Below the pieces are notes generated by a model. The model was not told the origin of the DNA. It worked only from the letters and a program-made list of their open reading frames with translations, and made no database searches. Made by a program: the position numbers and the translations under genes. A stretch of 64,000 nucleotides of DNA from contig CP136061.1 in assembly GCA_032622095.1 (NCBI GenBank), positions 43,035,797 to 43,099,796 of the forward strand, written 5' to 3'. Positions 56,341-64,000 of this stretch are shown one piece after another (the first letter of the stretch is position 1; each line of letters begins with the position of its first letter). This stretch comes from Siphonodentalium dalli. Its lineage: Eukaryota > Mollusca > Scaphopoda > Gadilida > Siphonodentaliidae.

Positions 56341-58205
56341 GGATTTTCTTAAATCGCTATGATTAGCCAAACACTGTGGAAATAGATACATTTTAGAAAA
56401 CATGTTGGGGGGGGGGGGGGGGGCAAAATAAAATTATAAAACTTACAAGTTACATGAGTCTGTTCTGTCTATATGAACATATAAAGTCTACGACAAGTAA
56501 TCTGACCCACTATTGATAAAGGAATATACATGTAGGTGTACGCAAATATTCGAACAACAGTCACTGTGGAAAGGCTAATTGTTTTACCGATACTTACAAT
56601 ATGTGTATTAAACCGGTTAGAAAACGACTGTTTCAACAACAAGACAATAAGAACTAAACGAAGTATGCATGACAGACAACAGGTAATTAAAATATGTTTC
56701 GCCAATAAATCGTACTCATCATCTGGAAAGCGACAGGTGTGTGCTACGGACAATCGCGTAATATCTTCATCAGAGTTCGTTTAATATTCCACAGCACAAC
56801 CCATATGGTTGTGGCAAATTATCGACCACTGCATGGTCTATAGATATTATAAAATTGCTTAATCTTCATGTCAGGTATATGGTAGCACTGACAGCATGCA
56901 CTGCATTTACATTGTTGATTGGATGTGTGTTGTCCTGTTTTATGATGTCTTTGTTGTTACCACAATGTCATAGCAAAGCGAAATTTTCTGGAGTCTTGCC
57001 AAAGCATTCATTTCCGAAATTATGAAATGAAGTTGATAAACAAAATGGAAATCTACTATCTACTGAAAGCCAAAACAAATTTAAAGATCAAATGAAGGCC
57101 AATATCGAACAAATATGATGCTTAATTCAAATGAAAAACTAAGTGTGGGGATAATATTGTCCTCTAAAGGTCACAAAAAAGGTGAGTTATACTGCTAAAC
57201 TAATAGTTCAGTTGCACCCTCAGTCCAGAGTTAATTGCCCTGATAACTCCGATATGACCATGCAAATATAATAACTATAACCATTATATACCAACTCTGG
57301 TGGAGCAAGGTCCACCAAAAATGTCATAACGTGATCGATATTAAATTGCCGAGTACATGCGAATATGCGAATGCATGTAGACCATTTTTAAATGCTAATG
57401 TTTATAAGATCGTTTTCAAGATATAACTTTATCTTTGGCCTGGTATGCGAAACATTGTTTAGTAAATTCTGAACTCTTTGGCGTAAAATCGCTTATTTTA
57501 CTAACTGTACGCACTATCTTCTATCCATTCTCTCAAAAATATCATTCCTTGTTTCAACCCATCTTTCCAATCAAAAATGAAAAAGGATCCTCTTGAACTA
57601 TTTCAGATATTTGTTTTTAGTTTTATCTACTGCCCAGGTGATGTACTATAATTGAAGAAAGGACGAGTTACTGTTGTTGAGTTTCAAAGCAATATTAAAT
57701 TATACAATTTACCAATGCACATGTTTGGATAACAACGACGTTAAAAGCTGCATGACATTGAGTCGATATCGTGTCATCCATAAGCATGGAGTTCTAATTA
57801 ACAAAGTTAATTATTACGAATACTGTATTTCTTTTAATCGGGTAATGAGATTCAGGTGAACCAGAAAATTATCATCTCTTGTTTAGTTGTAGGTGAGTAC
57901 TTCAATATCAATACACCACATGGAATATACATTTCAAATTAATAACCCGACCAATGAATCGAAATCTAAGTTCAATTTCATTCGAATGTACAGTTACGTC
58001 AGCGCATGCAGCACCAACGTTGACTGCATGGACTCGACTGGACTGGATTGCCAGTTGATACCTTCACGGATAAGCGAATGGGTAGACGGCTGGCCGGGGT
58101 ATTTTCACGTTGACATGTTTGTGTCATGAAACGATTCTTGAATATCTCACTAAGCATCTGGTGGCTTACGGGTGATGTACTGTCTCGGTGTCTGATCATG
58201 CAGTG
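56341..58205. other. Unrecognised non-coding stretch
   Basis: A run of 17 G (56407-56423) is the longest in the window. Short frames on both strands carry no recognised domain. GACTCGACTGGACTGGATTG at about 58031-58050 is a small internal repeat. Confidence 0.35.
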
Positions 58206-58231
58206 AGTGATATATTATATGTTGGCTGCGG

Positions 58232-58889
58232 GCACACGTACCACAGTAGCGATGGCATAGTAGGTGTGACAATTTATTATGGTGGAGTTTGTTGACAATT
58301 GGTCCGTCATAATTCTGTGCCATAGCTATCCATGTCGCCCGCTGATTTTCCACATAATGACTCGACTGGACCAATTAACCATTGCTTTTCACAAAGGTTG
58401 ATCTCTACTCATTACGTTTTGCTAAATTGGATTCACGACGATATATATAATTGGACGATAGATCGTCCATACTTGTGTTTGACCGTGGCCTGGTGGTAAT
58501 TCCTCATTGACTCACATATCATTATGGTGGTACGTTTTTTGTATATGATCTCAATGCATGCATGTTTATCTACTTATATTAATTTCATTAGTAAGAACAA
58601 TCATGGCTGTTGAGATGGGTTATTCATTAAGTTATCAAGTGGACTTGTGTCTTAACATGCAAAATATAACACTGCGTGTTGAGTAAAGATCAACATCGAC
58701 AATGCATTCAGGTAGATACATCCTTGAGAGATCGACCGTCGCTGGTAGAGCTTCGTAGACTCATTGTGCGAATGTGCAGAGGGCGACATGGCTTGCTATG
58801 GCATATTAATTATGACAACAAATTGTCACCAAACTCCACCATAATAAATTGTCACATCTACTATGCCATCGCAACTGTGGTACGTGGAA
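58232..58889. repeat. Inverted repeat pair, about 110-bp arms, 436-bp spacer
   Basis: 58232-58342 (ACGTACCACAGTAGCGATGG CATAGTAGG...) and 58779-58889 are inverted copies at about 85% identity, ending GCCATAG...CATGTCGCCC. Outside the left arm, TATGTTGGCTGCGGGCACAC matches, inverted, TGTGTCCGCAGCCAACATAT at about 59196-59215. The structure may therefore be larger and rearranged. Confidence 0.8.
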
Positions 58890-59286
58890 CTTCGCAATGT
58901 ACAAAACCCATGCCAAATACGGCGTCTATGCAAATTTATACATACCATTTTTAAGAGGTTCGACGAAAATCCGCCTGGTTGACATATACCATCTGAACTA
59001 TTTAGTATTTGATAAGTATTAAACATTTCGAACGAGTACATATAATATTATAATCGGAACTACATGATCTCCAATGCCGCCATACATTTGTACATATTGT
59101 ATATATATATACTTGTTACCAATTTTTTTATATAAGTTATGTTAATCTCCATACGCATCTGTCATGTGTCATGAGAATAACTCATTGCCATTGTGTCCGC
59201 AGCCAACATATTCTCTGGACTGGAGTGCAATGGAGGATGAATCACTGGCGTTTTACGCGTATTACTCACGGGATTGTGGATTTTCA
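58890..59286. other. Unrecognised stretch
   Basis: (TA)n lies near 59100-59110; otherwise nothing recognised beyond the inverted phrase noted for 58232-58889. Confidence 0.35.
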
Positions 59287-60078
59287 TTATGATGGAGATT
59301 ACACGCATTTTCACATTTTTTTGTGGTAATCGAACATGAACATTGGAAATGCTGAATAAGTTTGTGTCAAATCGTAATATGGATCATGTTTCTTATATAT
59401 TGACAACTTGAACCCCATAGATCAGTTGATGATATTTCTTGCATGTATCCCGCCATCCATTCGCGACTTCGTAAATGATATTAAGCAATTCGCCTTGTTT
59501 CTTGCTCGCAATGCATTCAAGCTGTGGAACATATATTCGGATCTGATGCGGCTAGAATCTGTGGACTAAATGGATCAAATATAAACAGCTCACGAACCGC
59601 TCTGATCGGAGACAGAAAACAAGATATACATGAATAATTTGTATTTAGTCGGAGTGGCATCTAACTAAACGTGATAATAACTCAACAACTCTATAACGCA
59701 AATAAAGCTATATCGCAGACAACTCCGTCTTTCTCCATCAGACAGATACTTTATCCAGGTGAAGTGTTCCGTGAAATTATAAATACACGAGGCCAACAGT
59801 TGCAATGCACATATCTCATTGAATTTGTATTGCGCATATTTTGTGTATAAAACCATGTGATAAATTGATGTTTATTTTTGTCACCAATATGTTGAAACTC
59901 TAAACTTGTGTATGATGTATAATGTTAAACTCTCCGTTGCGGAGGAAATAAAGGTATATATATATATATATATTATGATGGAGATTACACGCATTTTCAC
60001 CTCTTTTTTGTGGTAATCGAACATGAACAATGGACATGCTGAATAAGTTGGTGTCAAATCGTAATATGGATCTGTATT
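59287..60078 (+). repeat. Direct repeat pair, about 105 bp, 582-bp spacer
   Basis: TTATGATGGAGATTACACGC ATTTTCAC... CGTAATATGGATC occurs at 59287-59392 and 59974-60078 with few differences (about 93% identity by eye). A (TA)n tract at 59954-59972 immediately precedes the second copy. The short length and lack of TG...CA ends argue against LTRs. The spacer has no recognised protein. Confidence 0.8.
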
Positions 60079-61745
60079 GCAACATTAGTGTCGGGGAAAT
60101 ATCCAGCCAATTAGGGTTCAGGTAATTGACACATCAACAGTAAAGGTAGGTGACAAGTGAAATGTTGATTCATATCTCGGGATTTATTTTATTGAGCTGT
60201 TTGAGAAAAGTATTCCCATGCATGTGCCTTGAACAGTAATTTGAATTAATATTCCGAAAAATGCGGCTAATACATGACAACCTGGCTGGATTCAAATAAA
60301 TTAGCTACTGATAATGTTTGTCTATTGATGATGATGGCTCCGGGTGACGATTACGCATCGCCGACGACGACCGCAATGATGATTGTGCAGCATGAACGCG
60401 AAACTCAACCGCAGTCCGTTTTCTGTACATATATCTAAATATTCTGGTTTCGCTCTGTGTTTATATATATATGCATTGGTTGATTGAATTAAATCAGCAA
60501 TAAAATACACTCGACCAGTATGAGTCATACACATTGGTGACAAATGTTCTGATAATAAGTTAAACAAATGAACTAGACACTAGAGAGGGTTAAGTTTTGT
60601 TCACACACCCATGTTATCATCTGACTTAAACTGCCTCATCAGAAAGAACACGGCGCTCACAGCTGCACGATTCCATATGTGATAGTTATGAACCCAATTT
60701 GTTTACGCGAGAATTACCACTATATAAAGGGAAGTTTACTAGTTTCTTATTACTTAGATTGAGATCATGCAGTCCTGTGCAGTCGTTAAAATTTCAAATG
60801 TTCAGTGGCTCTTCCAGATCTTGTTTTATTGCGTCTACATATTAAACTCACACTAAACGTTTCAAGTCCTATCATCGTATAGACCAACGCCTACCAAAAG
60901 ACATTAGGGCACATTTAAAAATCTGGCTCGCCTTCTTGCAGTCTTTTAATGGGCCTACATTTGTTCTTAGATTAGCATTGGCTTCCAAGCGCCCACGTGA
61001 ATTTGTTCACCGATGCCGCAAAATCAAATGGGTCTTCAGCAAGTTTTGGGCGCGGTTGTTTTATGGGGCGTTTTTCGCGACAACCTATAGCATAAGTGTT
61101 GTACATTTGCATCCAACAGACATGCAAATGCATTGTGCCAATTGGTCTTATTCTCTTTGTTTCGTTCAGTTCATGTCCCCAGTCGATCAAACTTTCACGC
61201 AAATCAGTTGTCGATATTTCAGGTCGAGATATTTAGAGAACATTTTCCTTGTGCCAACGATCAACCGGACGTACTACATTACATTCACATCTCCAGCCGC
61301 GCCACGTACTACAACAGTAACTTGCGAGCCTTCTCGATAAAGCGGCTGTCAAATGACCTTCCCTATACCAATCCATCAACGTTTGCAATATATTGTTTAC
61401 TTATTTAATTCACGATTTTCGGATTAAGACAGTTAATACTTTTCTCTCTAGCTGCCTTATCATTTTATCATAAATCACGGGGTCATGCATGCCTGAGCCA
61501 GTCCTTGGTCGGCCAGGACTGCCCCGTGGCGTGTTTACCGCACCACGTTAAATGTAAACATATGTATACATGTACATAAAAACCTATATGAATTATGAGT
61601 AAAACATTGCCTACACAATGTTGTCCTTACCTCAACTACGGTGTCACATTTAACAACAAGCACCTCCATCGGGACGAGAATCTTTGATGTGGGACACTAT
61701 CGGGCATTTAGTCTAGGTTGACCTACACCCATCTAGCATTTCTTA
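60079..61745. other. Unrecognised non-coding stretch
   Basis: The 134-codon plus frame (60936-61340) and a 76-codon minus frame overlap each other. Neither shows a known domain or splice site pair. (GATGAT) and (GACGAC) patches lie near 60327-60375. Confidence 0.35.
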
Positions 61746-61749
61746 GAAA

Positions 61750-62262
61750 GCATCAATTGTGATGCTTAGCCACACCATTAGTAGATTGGATCGCACTCTC
61801 TGATGGTCGGGACCCAAGCTCACCAATGAAGCGATGGGGTTCACGGGTTATTGATAACTGAAAAAGGGGCGTAGTGTTTTCAATCAATAGTTTATTACTC
61901 CGTCCATTACTTATGGAACTGGAGGATACCACATATATAACGAATTGCAAAATAAACAAAAGCTACATGTACATATTATATATACTAGTTGCCCAAACAA
62001 AAAAGGTGAATATGAATTTGAAGTAGTATTAATAAATCGTACAGATGGGTAACAGCCAAATGGTTTCGTATCGATGGTTTTGTCGGATGAGTGAGTGAGT
62101 CTGTGGGTGTACATGTATGTATACATATAAGTTCTCAAACTGATGCAATATTTAAGATTTAAGTAGGTTTTGGGTAAGCATCGATTATGTTCGTTAACCA
62201 TATACCATTGGTTGATTGGATCACACTCTCTTGTGGCTGGGATCCAAGCTTACTAATGGTGT
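61750..62262 (+). repeat. Diverged direct repeat pair, about 85-90 bp
   Basis: AGTAGATTGGATCGCACTCT CTGATGGTCGGGACCCAAGC (about 61780-61820) and TTGATTGGATCACACTCTCT TGTGGCTGGGATCCAAGC (about 62212-62250) are related copies, each preceded by AAGCATC...T. Possibly a short interspersed element; no tRNA-like promoter boxes were convincing. Confidence 0.6.
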
Positions 62263-62785
62263 TGGGGAGGGGGGGGGTAAAATATAGTATATGGCGTGGC
62301 ATGTACATGTGTATCAATCGCATTTTCACTGACGGGATCAAATGCGTAATATGCAATATAAATTGAACCTGGTGACGCCGTTATATATAATTACCCATTT
62401 CAACTTTCAGATGCCCTATCCGATTCAACACCATAATTCTTCACTACTTAGATCTTAGCCGTGTGTCCATTTATAGGTTTTGATTGTCGTATATTGACTT
62501 TCAACAAGAGGAAGTCTTAACACGTTTTGAATTTTTGTTAGGCTAGCAAAAATGCCAAGTACCGTCTCTGGGAAAGAGCATGCATGTTCGTTTGTTGGGA
62601 TTTATTTATTATCTGAAAACCATACATTCGTTTACTAAAACCGATAGGTAATAAAGAGCGTTTTTGTTTTTCTGTACGTCATTGACTTTGGAAACTTGGC
62701 ACGAAGGCGATGTATGCACTGTTGCATAAAGTAAGGAAATTAGAGCTACATGTACCCAAGTTAATCCCTTTTATATATATAGGAG
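62263..62785. other. Unrecognised stretch
   Basis: A G run lies at 62269-62277 (after GGGGA). AATAAAGAGCGTTTTTG near 62650 may be a tiny inverted relic of the AACGCTCTTTAT family. Confidence 0.35.
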
Positions 62786-62789
62786 CTTT

Positions 62790-63550
62790 TCGTACTGCAC
62801 CAAGCGCGACACTGTCTACAATTTGGTTGAGGAAGCCATAGATTCAGAAGACGCGGGTCGGGTCATGATCATTGCAGGATATGCCTCCAACAACACGGAT
62901 TACTTCCTGCTTTATGTTTTTGATACGATGGTCGCACCCATAATATTATATGGCAGTGAAGTTTGGGGGTTTTAACCCTGTAAATCAATCGAAAGTGTAC
63001 ATCTCAAATTCTGTAAGATAATCATGGGTATGGGAGAAAGTACACCAAACTATATGGTAAGCGGATAATTAGGTCGCCATCCTTTAATAATTGAAATAAA
63101 ATGTAGAACCATAACGTATTGGTCGAAATTATTATCGAATGAGGGCTCGATTATCGCAACAACAAAAAATATGTGTAAATTAATACTGACCATTGATCAA
63201 CATCAGCCTCTCGGTAGAAACCTCAAATGGCCCCGGTTTATAGAGCAGACATTCCAAGATACTGGAAAGAACTCCATGTTCATGAGCAGAAGGGATCTAA
63301 CGCTCTCAGATATAAAACGAATAAAGTCCATACATGTACTTACTGATCAGTTTAACCAGGAATGGTTGGGAAATGTAGCCACATCATCACGGGGTCGTTT
63401 CTATAGTGGTATTTATGTACGCCCGAAGATCAGAAGCTATCTATCTAACTGAACTTCCATGATACTTAGCCGAATGCATTGTTACATTTAGGACGTCAAA
63501 TCATCGATTGCCAATAGGAAGTGGACGGTGGAAAATAAAATTTGAGGCAC
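62790..63550 (+). pseudogene. LINE D: 5'-truncated non-LTR RT tail
   Basis: In one frame from 62919: FDTMVAPIILYGSEVWGF, a stop, SIESVHLKFCKIIMGMGEST, a second stop, LGRHPLIIEIKC. This then opens into the 94-codon frame ending at 63452 (SGIYVRPKIRSYLSN). After a frame change, FRTSNHRLPIGSGRW at about 63490-63530 marks the C-terminal box. This is the segment after the RT palm; the catalytic part is absent. Two nonsense codons and one frame change. A putative 3' UTR with AATAAACTG (63837-63847) follows. Confidence 0.85.
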
Positions 63551-63910
63551 TGAAGACCCCACCCCGCCTGGGCAAAAACTCCCCATTTCAAAACACATCC
63601 CATTTGTTGAGACCGGGGTAATATAACTAACTGCTGTTCCCCTGCATTATGCGATGTGGGTGACAAAATGGGAATGGGCGTGCCTTCACCCAGAGGGCTG
63701 AGATATATAAATATTATATGTTATTATGGATGTGGCATGAGTACAAGATTATAGCCACTATAGTTTCCTGTTATTGTACATATATTACATATATGTATAT
63801 ACATTTGGCATGTTCTGTGTTAAATCATAGCTTTTGCAATAAACTGATTTTGATTCGGAAAGTTTGACTAATTCCATGTCAAAGCTGACTGAGTATCTGA
63901 ATAAGACTAT

Positions 63911-63934
63911 ATGAATGAATGAATGAATGAATAG
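63911..63934. repeat. (TGAA)n microsatellite
   Basis: ATGAATGAATGAATGAATGA ATAG lies about 70 bp after the AATAAA-like signal of LINE D and may mark that element's 3' end. Confidence 0.85.
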
Positions 63935-64000
63935 AGACATTTCGCATTTTGAACGACGACAGATAATTATTATGAATAGCTATTTGTTGTCGTAATTTTG

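Noticed and set aside
59287-60078. LTR retrotransposon from the 105-bp direct repeats
   Set aside because: The repeats are too short, lack TG...CA ends, and there is no gag/pol, primer site or polypurine tract between them.
60936-61340. 134-codon plus-strand frame as a gene
   Set aside because: No domain, no splice pair, and an equally open frame lies on the opposite strand.

Overview
This is an AT-rich, intron- and repeat-dominated piece of an animal nuclear genome. It has no operons, almost no long open frames, many decayed LINEs and many short inverted-repeat DNA elements. The family of dispersed repeats near 38.9 kb that opens with TTTAGCTCACCTGAG, followed by a TCCG/TCTG tract, is very common in molluscan genomes. 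Together with the LINE types present it points to a lophotrochozoan, most likely a mollusc. The species cannot be told from this window.

Host gene content is small. On the minus strand at 5652-6091 there is a clear internal exon of a family-43 glucuronyltransferase (B3GAT/GlcAT type) with the PTYNR, HWILVEDA and DDD motifs. At 35686-35790, also minus strand, a candidate upstream exon encodes a short cytoplasmic tail and a type II signal anchor. It has a strong acceptor and a GTGAGT donor, and its splice phase (1) matches the catalytic exon. If the two belong together, most of the window (about 29.6 kb) is one intron. The last part of the catalytic domain lies before position 1.

Region by region: 0.6-1.3 kb, a degenerate GT-rich minisatellite. 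2.15-4.69 kb, six copies of a 424-bp satellite. 5.5-7.9 kb, the glycosyltransferase exon, an hAT-like MITE with an 8-bp target duplication, and a TTAA-flanked piggyBac-like MITE. 10.2-15.4 kb, three LINE remnants. 16-17.7 kb, foldback elements and a TTAA-type element. 19.1-23.0 kb, a nearly complete but frameshifted CR1-like LINE whose endonuclease/RT frame is preceded by a 2A-like GDIELNPGP motif. 23.8-24.8 kb, a 982-bp element with about 205-bp terminal inverted repeats. 25.9-27.0 kb, a LINE ORF1. 30.7-34.4 kb, a nested tandem array of 23 monomers of 122 bp, arranged in six larger units, almost every monomer carrying the palindrome GCGCATGCGC that fits the NRF-1 consensus. 35.2-36.7 kb, LINE tails around the candidate first exon. 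37-43.2 kb, foldback, TTAA-type and hAT-like elements and the molluscan CACCTGAG repeat. 44.6-47.5 kb, several tandem arrays, including a cluster of palindromes centred on CTTAAG. 48-55.8 kb, a second piggyBac-like MITE, a hairpin array and two almost identical TIR elements, one interrupted by an 831-bp insertion. 58-62.3 kb, inverted and direct repeats. 62.8-63.6 kb, a final LINE tail.

The strongest leads for something undescribed are the 122-bp NRF-1-like array with its strict length quantisation, the two palindrome arrays (47 kb and 50 kb), the MITE families built of hairpins within hairpins, the 2A-bearing LINE, and a tract-plus-target module shared by otherwise unrelated repeats. No bacterial-type system, CRISPR array, rRNA or convincing tRNA was seen.
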